Origin: Cydia pomonella
Lineage: Eukaryota > Arthropoda > Insecta > Lepidoptera > Tortricidae
Assembly (NCBI RefSeq): GCF_033807575.1
Contig: NC_084727.1
Location: 2,480,001 to 2,544,000 of the forward strand
Reading direction: 5' to 3'
DNA: 64,000 bases
Made by a program: the position numbers and the translations under genes. Below the pieces are notes generated by a model. That model did not search any database. It was not told where the DNA came from and saw only the letters and a list, made by a program, of their open reading frames with translations. Shown here in pieces: positions 10,374-20,168 of this stretch. How positions within the stretch are numbered: position 1 is the stretch's first letter; each line of letters begins with the position of its first letter.

Positions 10374-11476
10374 TTTCATTGAAAGCGAGCGGTAGTGAGT
10401 CCGGGCTGTCCGCCGAAAGCACTGCGAGCAAGCGTCATACACGTGCTTTGACCACACGCAAAAAGAAGGAGTACCCATGCGTAATATGCAAAAAAGTGTT
10501 TACTACACAATATAATTTAAAAACTCATGAGTTCGTACACACAGGGGAAAAACCTTTCTCGTGTGTCATTTGTAAGAAAGGATTTTCACATATAAGTAAT
10601 TTAAAGGTACATGAATTCATTCATACGGGAGAAAGACCGCATTCCTGTCAATTATGTCATAAGAAGTTCAGATTCTCAAGCACATTGAAAAAGCATAAAC
10701 ATGTTCATATGAGCGTAAATACTTATAATTGCGAATTATGTCAAAAAAAGTTTAAATTCTCATCTTCGTTGAAGATACATAAACGTATACACGTGCCGAT
10801 TAAACCTTACTCGTGTCTAGTATGTAAACGAGAGTTTTCACAATTAGAGCATTTAAAGCTGCATGAATTAATTCACACGGGGGAGAAGCCTCACACTTGT
10901 GAAATATGTCAGAAAACCTTCGCATCGGTACAATATTTAAATAAACATAAAAATGTACACTTGGACGAGAAAAATAAACCTTACTCGTGCCTTATTTGTA
11001 ACAAAAAGTTTACACAAGCAAGTAATTTAAAGACACACGAACGAGTTCACACTGGAGAAAATCCTTATTCCTGTAAAACATGTAAAAAAGAGTTTAATAC
11101 ATCGACTTCCTTAAATCGTCATAAACTAACTCACACAGGAGCGAAACCTTACTCGTGCGATTTATGTAATTATAAATGTAGACAAGCATACAATATGAAA
11201 GTTCATAAGCGTTCACACTCAGGGATTAAACTTTACCCGTGTGTAGTGTGTAAAAAAGGGTTCTCGAGCTCAAGTCATTTAAGGAAACATGAATTCATTC
11301 ACACTGGAGAGAGACCTTATTCCTGCGAAACATGTCAGATGACGTTTACAAGTTCTACTAGCTATAAAAGACATAAAGACGCTTATACGAGTAACAAGCC
11401 TAACAACTGCAAAATCTGTCACAAGAAATTCCGTTCTCCAAGAACTTTCAAAGAACATATTGAAAGTGTACACTGA
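10374..11476 (+). CDS. C2H2 zinc-finger protein, last exon (12 fingers)
   Basis: A nuclear DNA-binding (presumably transcription-regulating) protein of the C2H2 class. The exon follows a T-rich acceptor ending TTATGTTTCAG at 10373 and joins in phase with the predicted exon at 7579-7679. After a Ser/Lys-rich lead of about 30 residues there are twelve tandem fingers of the form C-x2-C-x12-H-x3-H, joined by TGEKP-like linkers (H-T-G-E-K-P, H-T-G-E-R-P, and weaker ones such as H-M-S-V-N-T). Finger 11 has Tyr in place of the last His (K-R-H-K-D-A-Y), and finger 12 has H-x4-H. The stop comes straight after finger 12 (I-E-S-V-H), but a thirteenth finger relic lies just downstream in another frame. 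The N-terminal exons, which could carry a ZAD or other domain, are not seen, so no orthologue can be named. Confidence 0.9.
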
Positions 11477-11558
11477 GAAATTAACCACATTAATTTGCCA
11501 CAAGGAATTCATTTATGCAAGAAGTTTCAAGAGACATAATGAAAAAGTACAGTGAAAA
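11477..11558 (+). pseudogene. Frame-shifted thirteenth zinc finger after the stop
   Basis: One frame over from the zinc-finger ORF the sequence reads T-E-K-L-T-T-L-I-C-H-K-E-F-I-Y-A-R-S-F-K-R-H-N-E-K-V-Q and then a stop. It keeps a linker-like T-E-K, one Cys, the conserved Phe, a hydrophobic position and one His. The first Cys and last His are lost. It is a relic of a longer finger array. Confidence 0.6.
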
Positions 11559-11559
11559 A

Positions 11560-11865
11560 TTGATCTATTTCTACGTACCTAGTTCAAAAGAGTCCAAAAA
11601 CCTTTCGCCATCATGCACGGAGAAAACGGAAATGTACCCAAAACGTTTCTAAAACCTAATTCACGAAACTAAGCAACGCAAAAGGAGAATCGTTGAGTAA
11701 ATTTTAATTTATGTTTATTCTCGAGTATTATTAAATTGATTTTTATGTTCTGAATGGTCGGGAAATCCAACTGTACATATTTAGTTACTCAACATCTGCC
11801 ATTTAAAACAGTTTACGTTAATTTATATAGATAACAATATACACTATAATATACTAGCTTATATC
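11560..11865. other. Probable 3' flank of the zinc-finger gene
   Basis: AT-rich, with no ORF of note. A possible ATTAAA lies near 11729, but no clear polyadenylation region can be fixed by eye. Confidence 0.35.
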
Positions 11866-11869
11866 TAAA

Positions 11870-12075
11870 ATAGGCCCTTGAGGCATTGTACCAAGGATGC
11901 CGGCGGCATTTCCTCGTTGTATCGCAATACTGATACGTTGTGCGAGGAAGCCGCCAGCTCTTCGGTCACCAGTTACGTCAAGACGTTTCGCGATTTCTCC
12001 AAAAAACTTGAGCGCGCTGGGACCCCATGGACCTAGAGTTCCAACGCCAAATGGTACAAAATGGTACTCTCTACC
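11870..12075 (-). repeat. Retroelement tail ('RGNAAS' family), minus strand
   Basis: Reading the minus strand gives F-G-V-G-T-L and G-P-x-G-P, then the V-T-G-D...I-S-I-A-I-Q-R-G-N-A-A-G-I-L-G-T-M-P-Q-G ending. It is close to the copies at 590-910 and 62170-62350 and has frame breaks. Confidence 0.6.
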
Positions 12076-12606
12076 GAGGCTCTTAAATTTTTTTTTATGT
12101 AGATATACTTATTAAAATAAAAAACCTTTAAGTAACATTTTCTTAATAGATTTAATGCGACCAAGATTTGTAATAAATAATAACAACTACGATTAAATAA
12201 ATAAATTGGATTGAATATCTCTTAGTAATATTGTTAATTGTTATTTTATGATTTTTAAAATAGAGATTATTTGACTACTGCTCGCCATATATTATCATCT
12301 GTAGTAATTCAGGAGCTTATATTCAAAACTTGATTTGGAAAAAAAACTATGTTATCAGTCTATAGAAAATTAATAAGTTTTTGGCAAAAATTTCATTTGT
12401 TGTTTTATCACAGAGTTCCTATGTCCACCTCTTGTCTCCATCATCAGATCAGCTCGATGGTACCATAATATTGCATTGTCACCCGACTTACATACTCGTA
12501 TGTATGCAAATTTTGTTGAAGTGGATCAAATTTAACTTGCAAGATTTGATTACAAACAGACAACGGTCAGGTGAAAGTAAATAAAAGCTTGTAAAAATAG
12601 CACCTA

Positions 12607-14360
12607 TACACCGTGTTTTTTTTTATTTGCGTTAATTTCGAGGGTGCATTCCTGAGCTTAAATTTAGTAACTTTCTCAAAGATACCGATATTCTAACTAA
12701 CTCCATTTCGGAGATAATCAATCATACATTTTTATATTATAAGGCCCTTACGAGCGTGTACACTCGCCTTAGGGCCTGTTTACTTATTGATTAGTGTTTA
12801 GTGCGAGTTCGTACATTTGCTACTAAACGTACGTACTATCTCGGACGATCGATGTTAGAAATGATATTGATATATCACAGTTTTCAATTGTTTGCTTAAA
12901 TAAAATGTAATGCCCGTGTTACAACAACGCAATATGCAACATTTAGTTACTTTTTATAAAAATAAAAATAGTAAAAAAAAACAAAAAAAAAATATTTTTT
13001 TTTTAAATTAACTATGCTATTTAGTTTCCATTCATGGCCACGAACCACGAAGCGTACACAACACGCCGGGCCACCATACAAACCGTTTTCAGCTAAAACG
13101 TGTGACTCAGCTTATGGGTCTCGGGGCCTGGCGCGAACGTCAAAGAAATTGCCGCTTATGAATCCGGTCCGTTGGACAATATTATGCAACATTTTTACTA
13201 ACCAACTGTTTACTGTTCATATTAAAATATATATATATTTACTAATTTGTTGATATTTGTAAGAAACTAAGAATGAACATTTTAAAGCCTGATCACAAAA
13301 ATCACAAAATACGAAATCACTGAAGAGCACAGAGAGGAGCATAAAGTCGCCAACGAATAAATCGTGACTAAATATAATTTCCCATGTTACTCTAAAATAC
13401 ATCCTAATAGAGGGGATGGGGTGAATCATTTCTTGAGTTTATGTCAAAAATACCACGTTAAAGATAATACCGCCGCTAAATCCGCCGCCGCCCAGGTGCA
13501 TCCATTGTTTATTGTCCGTGTCTCCGATAATCTTACATGTGGCCGGTCATGAACTTTGTTTTGGTAAACGTCATTATAATATAAACAATAGAGCACTTAA
13601 AATGTATTATAGTACTTATTACCACGAAAATGTTTAGAAAAATCTTTTCTTTTAAATATTTCTCACACACTATTGCGGTAATACAATATACCATTTAGTT
13701 GGTGACTGTTTAAGCCGCCCTGTTTTTATAATGAAACAAAAAAATATTGTAATGGTAATAAGTTTGGTCCTTAGAAATGTTGCTTGCTACCATCCAAACA
13801 GTAATCCATTGTAAAAAGGTACAATTTGCAACGAGTTTCGTCATGAAATAAGCTTTAAAACCAAGTTATAAAGTTTATTTTTGCGTGCTATGAAGATATG
13901 TGTAGTTTTTACAATTAGCGCCAGGCCACGGTGACCCATACCTTGAGTCATGTCAATAACTTCAGGCATAAATATATTTTTGATATTTTTGAAATGTAGA
14001 TTTATCCATTTGCTTGGGACACGTATGTATCTCGCATTTCAGAATATTTACTATATTACACTTCCAGTAAACCAAACTTGAATATTCTAGACCCTGTTTC
14101 ACTAAAAAAAAACATGTTTACAATTATGTTTTTCAACATGCCTTATAAAGATGGTTGTTAGCTCAAATTATACTTATATTATTTCGACATATTACGTTTT
14201 GTTTATGTTTAAATCAGAATTTATTCACGACTCACATGTGAGTCACGGGCCCTGCGCGACTGTTTGAACATGACCCATACGCTGAGTCACGGGCCCTGAA
14301 TGGGTTAAACGTACTTACCGAAACCCCGGAGTTAACGCAATTCAATAAAAACACGGTGTA
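12607..14360 (-). mobile_element. TACACCGTG-ended element, interrupted copy
   Basis: The ends are TACACCGTGTTTTT at 12607 and AAAAACACGGTGTA at 14360, flanked by TA on both sides. An uninterrupted 479-bp copy lies at 37762-38240 in the opposite orientation, and a partial one at 17708-17965. This copy is longer because a different element (13031-14312) inserted into it. It has no coding capacity. A TA target points to the Tc1/mariner group. Confidence 0.75.
13031..14312. mobile_element. piggyBac-like non-autonomous element inserted in the previous element
   Basis: In the intact copy at 37762 the junction reads (inverted) AGTTTCCTTAAACGTACTTACC. Here AGTTTCC runs into ATTCATGGCC, and GGGCCCTGAATGGG runs into TTAAACGTACTTACC. 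The inverted ends CCATTCATGGCC and CCCATTCAGGGCCC, with a TTAA at the right, fit a piggyBac-type insertion whose left TTAACCC was later lost. Subterminal GTGACTCAGC-TATGGGTC blocks occur at both ends. No transposase is visible. Confidence 0.6.
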
Positions 14361-14895
14361 TAAAATGCTCCGTCACTGGATAAATGTTATTTTCCCATAT
14401 TATTTTGATTTTGTATAGCGGGATTATACATATGCAAAAAGAGCTTTGTGCACAAGAATTTTTCATGCATTAAGTGATTTGTCACTTCAGCCAATCGCTA
14501 ACAGTCTATTAATTGCCGCCATTGTGCCAATGGAGAAAACTCTATTTGTTTGGTTTGATGTACTTTTTCAAAGTACCCTTACGTCAAAACCGAAAAACAG
14601 ATTTGGTGTTGCGAACAAAATATGATTTCTCATTATAACGTTCATGCATAAAATGATTTGTCCAAAATGTTGAAGCAAAAAACGATTTGTCAATTTTTAA
14701 ATCGCAAAAATTTCAGTTAATTTGCGCCTAATTTTAAAATGCTATGAGTCTGCAATATTATTTTTAATTAACAACGCAAATTTTCAATTGTATCATTGTA
14801 ATACGAAATAATAGTTTTTTTTTTCATTTATCTCAGTTTGACATCACGGTGACAAATCAGGTTTTGAATATTAGCGCCTCAATTATCATTATCTA

Positions 14896-16391
14896 CTAGG
14901 TGTAACAAAATTAGTGGAAAATTGGGAATCCGTGTAAGGGCATATTATTCGGTAACGTGTTCTACATAGTTGGTTACTATATTTTGTTACTGCAATAATC
15001 TTTATCTACATAAAATATACGAACGAAAGTTGAATAAACTATATATTAAAATGAAGTACTCAAAATCAGGAATTACATATGTCACAAAATGGCCTCCTCT
15101 GGCCTTGACACAGGCCCTCAAACGACGAGGCCAGTCATCAATTAGCGGCACGTACGATTGTCATGTCTAATTCCGCCACTGTCTTAACTATGGCCCGCTT
15201 GAGGGAGTCAAGATTTGTGTGGGGTTTACCACAGGCTTTCTCCTCAACCTGCCACATGGCATAATCCAGGGGGTTAAGGTCCGGGCTGGAGGACGGCCAG
15301 TCTTCGCGGGCAATAAAGTCAATTTTGTTCCTTCGAAACCAGGCTTGAGTTGTTTTTGCCTTATGTGCAGGAGCTGAGTCCTGTTGAAAGACCCATGACT
15401 GGTTTTGAAATAGGGTGTGGCTTAAGGGCTTTACTATTGGTTCGAGAACGGTTTCCTAGTAAACTTTGGCCCCAGTTTTCACACCTTTTTCACAGAAATG
15501 AACCTGTGTTAGCCCTGAGTATGACACACCCAGCCAAATCATCACATAAGAGGGATGATGGCCTCGTTGCACTCTCGGAACAGCCGCAATCGCCTATTGA
15601 CTGTTTTTTGCATACACTCTGTCATTCTGGCAGTTACAAAATTCTTCAATGGTAAAAAAAATTTCATCTGTAAATAGTATTTTTCGGTGGCCATTTTGTG
15701 CGTACACCGCCTCAATAGCACGCGACTTCTCTCTAGCCTCATAGTCTTTAATCGTCCATTAAGCAAATGTCTGCGGTAAGCGTGTAGTCCAAGGTCTTCA
15801 TTGATAACTTATTTTAGGGAGCTTCTCTTCACAGACATCTGTATTGCCAACAACTTTTGCATCCGGACGGGGTTTCTTGCAATTCTCGCCTTTACTGCCT
15901 TTATTAGAGCTGGGGTCCGAACGGAGCGTGGTCTTCCAGACCTCTTGCGGTCATCGAAGGTCTGAGTACTATTGTATCTATTAATTGTGCGATAAACAAA
16001 TTGTTTGTTGATTTTTAGGTCATCAAGCAACTTCAAAATCATGTTTGGCGGGTGCCCACATTTGTGCAACGCAATTACTGCGATACGATTCTCTTTTAGG
16101 CCCCAATTCATTATAGATACAACGAGGCATATAATTATAGCTCACAAATCCACCACATTGTCATTTTTTATTTTTTCGGTAGCATTTTTTTTAGCGGAAA
16201 TAAAGAGTAACAGAACTCAGTAACTAACTAGGTTATAAGGAAAAAGTAGAATAAAATCAATACCCGTAAATATTACTATGGGGCATATTGCCGAAGTCAG
16301 CCAAAGCCCCATACAAAAACCAACAATTTTTCATCTAAAAAAAATCTACTTTTCCCTAATAAGACGGGAACACTATTTTCGTTACACTTTG
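14896..16391 (-). mobile_element. Tc1/mariner-type transposon, full length but dead
   Basis: The terminal repeats are CTAGGTGTAACAAAATTAG at the left and the inverted match CAAAGTGTAACGAAAATAG at the right, each flanked by TA. The roughly 1.5-kb interior encodes a transposase on the minus strand, described separately. Both ends are present, so this was a complete element; the reading frame is broken. Confidence 0.8.
15110..16111 (-). pseudogene. Tc1/mariner-type transposase pseudogene
   Basis: The N-terminal piece (15809-16111) has the paired helix-turn-helix region: R-I-A-V-I-A-L-H-K-C-G, V-Y-R-T-I-N-R-Y and the hook-like G-R-P-R-S-V-R-T. In another frame at 15590-15690 comes the first catalytic Asp (K-I-L-F-T-D-E-I-F-F-T). 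Near 15340-15400 comes Q-Q-D-S-A-P-A-H with the second, and near 15250-15310 W-P-S-S-S-P-D-L-N-P-L-D-Y with the third. The three acidic residues survive, but an in-frame stop (after K-N-S-Q) and frameshifts make it non-functional. Confidence 0.85.
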
Positions 16392-16634
16392 TATGATTAA
16401 AATTACTTTTAAACTACTTCAGAAGGATGGAGTCTATTTTAATAAGGATAGTAAATTAATATTTACACTAGGTTTTCAGTAGATAAAATGTAATATATTA
16501 ATAAAAAAATATATTTTAACGAACTATACACGCACGATATAGGTAATCCGTTTCAATAGTTTTATTTCTTGAGTAACTATCACGATTAAACTGTTGAAGG
16601 ATGTCGGTGCCGTATATTCTAATTTTATTGTCTC

Positions 16635-16790
16635 CGATACCCAAAGGTTGTCTGGAAGAGATCGCTCTTAAACGATAAGACCGCCTGTTGTTACCTCTAT
16701 CAAATTGTCTTTGTTTGTTTCTGTACATTTATTGTCAACTATGTGAGGTGTTCAATAAAGAGTATTGTATTGTATTTTATTGTGTTATAT
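16635..16790 (+). repeat. LINE 3' end
   Basis: The block AAGGTTGTCTGGAAGAGATCGC...CGATAAGACCGCCTGTTGTTACCT...CAATAAAGAGTATTGTATTG is shared with 40140-40275. It carries an AATAAA and a TATTG-type tail, typical of a retroposed LINE end. Confidence 0.65.
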
Positions 16791-16935
16791 TTGAAAGGTT
16801 ATATATTTAATTTAGTTTTATTCTTTATTTACAATAACAATATATATAATGGATGTATACAGAGGATTAATATAACGAGCTTATAAAAAAAAATGATTTT
16901 ATTTCAGACAAGCACCCATATAAAATAAAGTGATA

Positions 16936-17406
16936 TACAGGGTGATTCATGAGACGTGAGCGGGACCAAGCCTACACAATCAGTAAATGTTAATGAATCG
17001 TTCACCGTCATATTTAAGTAAAACAATTACGCTTATTTCTGTTATCTAACTTTTTTAAAGGACAAATTTGATTATCTGCAATCATGGAAATCATACAACA
17101 CTTAATTAACAAAGATAAAACCTCTTTAACCGTTATAACAGCAGTTTGATTATGAAGAAAATAAAATACACTTGAGTGAGATACGATTTTTCAAAAGTAA
17201 CCTGATTCCGATGACATTCAATTTGTCATTTGTTATGGATGAAACAAAGAGGGTGGCCATAAATGTCGTATTTAAAATAATAAAAATTTTTTGAACAGTA
17301 AAAATTAAATTAACGTTAATCTCACAAATACTGGTACGAAACAGTTGCTTATAACTAACTGAATACGCAGGCTTGACCCTGTTCACGTCTACTGAATCAG
17401 CCTGTA
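16936..17406. mobile_element. CAGGGTGATTC-ended MITE, ~470 bp
   Basis: The left end, TACAGGGTGATTCATGAGACG, pairs with the right end, which reads TACAGGCTGATTCAGTAGACG when inverted; the arms continue to about 40 bp. TA flanks both ends. The same outer end (TACAGGGTGATTC) occurs on the element at 33275-33581. The minus-strand frame of 119 residues inside has no domain. Confidence 0.7.
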
Positions 17407-17540
17407 TAGAGAATTTATCATGTAAAATGACACAAAAGTGTAAAAAGTAAAATAACTTATAGGGAATATGACATTTAATTATTATTATTAGCTTCTTATC
17501 ATATTGCAAAGGTGTTAAATTAGATATGCATTAATTTATA

Positions 17541-17674
17541 ACTGTGGCCCTAGTGAAAAAGGTTACAAGTCTCTGGCAGCGCAGGTGTAAAGGGGTGTAA
17601 GTTCCACGTAACACTTATGCCCTTATACACCTAAACTGCCAGAGACTTGTACCCTTTTTCACTAGGGCCACAGT
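17541..17674. repeat. Near-perfect foldback, ~39-bp arms
   Basis: ACTGTGGCCCTAGTGAAAAA...CTCTGGCAG at the left is the inverted match of CTGCCAGAGACTTGTACCC...CACTAGGGCCACAGT at the right, with about 55 bp between. It would form a strong hairpin. Confidence 0.85.
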
Positions 17675-17707
17675 AATAGTAGTAGTAATTATTAAGTACT
17701 ATAGTTA

Positions 17708-17965
17708 TACACCGTATTTTTATTGAATTCCGTTAACTTCGGGGTATCGGTAAGTACGTTTAAGGAAACTAAATGGCATAGTTAATTTAAAAAAAAACTT
17801 ATTTATTTTTTTCATTATTCTTATTTTTGTAAAAAGTAATTAAATGTTGCATATAGCGTTGTTGTAACACGGGCATTACGCTGAACTTAACCAAACAATT
17901 GAAAACTGTGACATATCAATGTCATTTCGAACATCAATTGTCCGAGATAGTATTTACGTTTTGTT
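17708..17965 (+). repeat. Truncated TACACCGTG-type element
   Basis: It begins TACACCGTATTTTTATTG and follows the 37762-38240 copy up to GTCCGAGATAGTATTTACG, then stops. The right half has been deleted. Confidence 0.7.
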
Positions 17966-18034
17966 TATTTTTATAACAATAACTTAAAAATAATAATAAA
18001 AACTATAAATAAACTTAAAATAAAGGTCCTATAA

Positions 18035-18610
18035 ATAAAACACGTCCTCCAAGTCACTGCGGATGGGCAGTGTGCCCAGAAGGCTGGCCGCATTACCAAG
18101 TTGAATGGCAATGCTAATGCTTTGAGCAAAATACTGGCCAGCCTTCTAGTCACCTGTGGCGTCTATAAGGCGCGCGGCTAAGTCCCTGTACAGCCGGCGC
18201 GCGCTTGGCCCCCACGGCCCCAGCGTTTCGACACCAAACGCCTCAAAAATATAACTACTGCCGAGGGTGGCATATTTGCGGCGTTTGAGGTCTTCTGCCA
18301 TGGACGCGGTATGACCAGCATCATTTTTGGTGCCTGGAAGGTGAGACGGCGCGAGGGTGTCAACGCATGTGGCATCCCAGACTAGCGGCCGTCCCATCCT
18401 CCAAGGCACCAACGTCATACCGTCGGGCCTCTTGCCATCGTCCCTAGCCAGACCGACGGGCTCAAGTATAGCCGGAACTTTGACGCTGACAAAGGTCCTT
18501 CGGATGACGTCAGAGGTGACTACAGCTGAGAACATTGGTAAATTTGGGTACGAAAAGGCAGTGCCGAAAGATGGAAAAGGCGGTATGCATGTTAATAAGG
18601 TTGTTTCCAA
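18035..18610 (-). pseudogene. Retroelement C-terminal ORF ('RGNAAS' family), with stop
   Basis: The minus-strand frame shows the same landmarks as 2441-2992: I-L-E-P-V-G-L-A-R-D-D-G-K-R-P-D-G-M-T, V-P-W-R-M-G-R-P-L-V-W-D-A-T-C, then R-R-K-Y-A-T-L and L-I-D-A-T-G-D. A TAG follows at about 18146. Beyond it, in the same frame, the family ending continues (A-Q-S-I-S-I-A-I-Q-L-G-N-A-A-S-L-L-G-T). So the copy is broken by one stop, not truncated. The first 45 or so residues of the open frame come partly from an adjacent repeat (18535-18790). Confidence 0.65.
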
Positions 18611-18790
18611 TTTTTTGAAACGCTTCTAATACGTTCTCTATTAACCAAACGTTGCCCTAAAATTTAACTTTTTTATTTAATTATTTTGACCCATGCTTAA
18701 GCGCCCAAAACGCTCTTTGAAAATTGTATGACGTCACAGTTTACGGTTTGACACAACTATGTACATAGTTACATACCAAAGAGTAAAGTA
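18585..18790. repeat. Dispersed repeat (GGTTGTTTCCAATTTTT type)
   Basis: GGTTGTTTCCAATTTTT(T/C)GAAACGCTT through GCCCAAAACGCTCTTTGAAAATTG and GACGTCAC(A/C)GTTTACGGTTTGACAC recurs at 31785-31975. Confidence 0.65.
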
Positions 18791-18799
18791 AGTATATAG

Positions 18800-19400
18800 G
18801 TACATACACGCGTAACACCAAGGCCCCCCGTTGTCTATTCTCAGTGAAAAATTTGATACTCAAGCCGTAGCCATTTAGGTAGTGGGCAAGCTGTTTATCC
18901 GTGCGTGTGGGTTTTTAACCAACTAATAAAATATGTTTTTTGTAATAATTGAGATATTATATATCATGAAGTATTCATTATCCATTAGCATTTCTATGAT
19001 GTTAATTTTTAGTGCAGATATCGAAGCTTCAATTAATTGCCCACCACCAAAATGGCTACGACTTGAGTATTAAATTTTGTACTGAGAGCAGACAACGGGG
19101 GGCCTACCGCAAAAACCGAAAATCGCATATTGTGGGGATCTTTCTCTTTTACTCTTACTAAGACGTAATTAGAATAACAGAGAAAAATGCCCGCCATGAC
19201 GAACTTCGATTTTCGTGATATTTTTTTATTATTTATTTTTATTACATGAAATAAACTTATAATCTAATACAGTTTCCTGCAAAACTGTTTGCACAGTTTG
19301 ACTGCAGGCGCGAGTCTCTGTTATAAGTACTTACATACATAATCAACGTAACATATTATTAATTAAAACTAACACCATAAATATAACTCACCGTTAGGCC
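18800..19400. other. Intergenic stretch with a loose inverted repeat
   Basis: AAGGCCCCCCGTTGTCTATTC near 18821 and GACAACGGGGGGCCT near 19090 are inverted matches about 260 bp apart, with further pairing around CTCAAGCCGTAGCCATTT and AATGGCTACGACTTGAG. This outlines another old inverted-repeat element. I see no coding signal. Confidence 0.5.
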
Positions 19401-19403
19401 CCC

Positions 19404-19628
19404 AGTCCCGATGTCGGGCCTGATAATCGTTTTCCGTTTCACGGAATATCAGCACATCGTTAACAATATCTGAAATGTAAAAAATGACTCATATGCAATA
19501 ATATCAAACACTGAACATTTCTGGAAATTAGAAACAAAGTATTTCTACATTTAAAATATTGTTAACGATGTGCTGATTGATATTCCGTGAAACGGAAAAC
19601 GACTCGTGCTCAAACCTACGTCGGGCCC
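19404..19628. repeat. Inverted-repeat element upstream of PRPF3
   Basis: TCGTTTTCCGTTTCACGGAATATCAGCACATCGTTAACAATAT near 19427 is inverted near 19557 as ATATTGTTAACGATGTGCTGATTGATATTCCG and on to GAAAACGA, with GATGTCGGGCC and TCGGGCCC blocks outside. The arms are about 50-60 bp. It lies 400 bp before the PRPF3 start. Confidence 0.75.
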
Positions 19629-19969
19629 AACCCCAACAACGACATCAACAAATAATAATAATTCATGATATTCTTTGTTCATGATTAACGCCGACCGTCG
19701 ATTTCACTGATTATTAGGTCGCGCATTATTTGTTTGTACATTAAGGTTCTTATTTGTTTATGGTTTTAGTGTCAGACTTTACTTGTATCCAGTCCAAGCC
19801 AAAGTAAAAAAAAAAACATATCTTGTTTATTACGTCAAACGTATATTTTGCAATTGCGTCGGTCATATTTTCGTCCGTAAATCCAATAAATCTATATCAA
19901 TAAACAAGCAAAACAGCGTTCGTCACGCTTATTTCGGCATTACTTACAAATGGCACCGATCTTGAATCG

Positions 19970-20040
19970 AAGGTACTAACATAACCTCAAAATTGGTATC
20001 GTCTTGAGTTCGGTGTATTGGTGATTTTGTGTTGTCAGAG
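19970..20040 (+). promoter_or_regulatory. Probable 5' UTR/core promoter region of PRPF3
   Basis: This short stretch lies between repeats and the PRPF3 ATG. It has no TATA box, which would fit a housekeeping gene. The start context, GTCAGAGATGGCG, is acceptable. The transcription start cannot be placed from sequence alone. Confidence 0.3.
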
Positions 20041-20168
20041 ATGGCGACGCAGCTGTCCCGGCGCGAGGTGGAGGAGCTTCGGTCGTCGCTCGACCGCGCG
20101 ATTTACAGGACCATCGGGAAGTCGGATAGTTCGCTTCTTTCCACCGTGTCCTACTGTCTCACCAGCGG
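20041..20168 (+). CDS. PRPF3: PRPF3 coding exon 1 (start of PWI domain)
   Basis: It starts at ATG in GTCAGAGATGGCG and ends before donor GTGAGT, leaving two bases (GG). It codes for the first 42 residues, including E-L-R-S-S-L-D-R-A-I-Y-R-T-I-G, the first helix of the PWI fold. GC content is much higher than in the surrounding DNA. Confidence 0.9.

Noticed and set aside
17150..17509. 119-residue minus-strand ORF
   Set aside because: It lies mostly inside the CAGGGTGATTC-ended MITE, has no domain, and its composition is that of AT-rich non-coding DNA.
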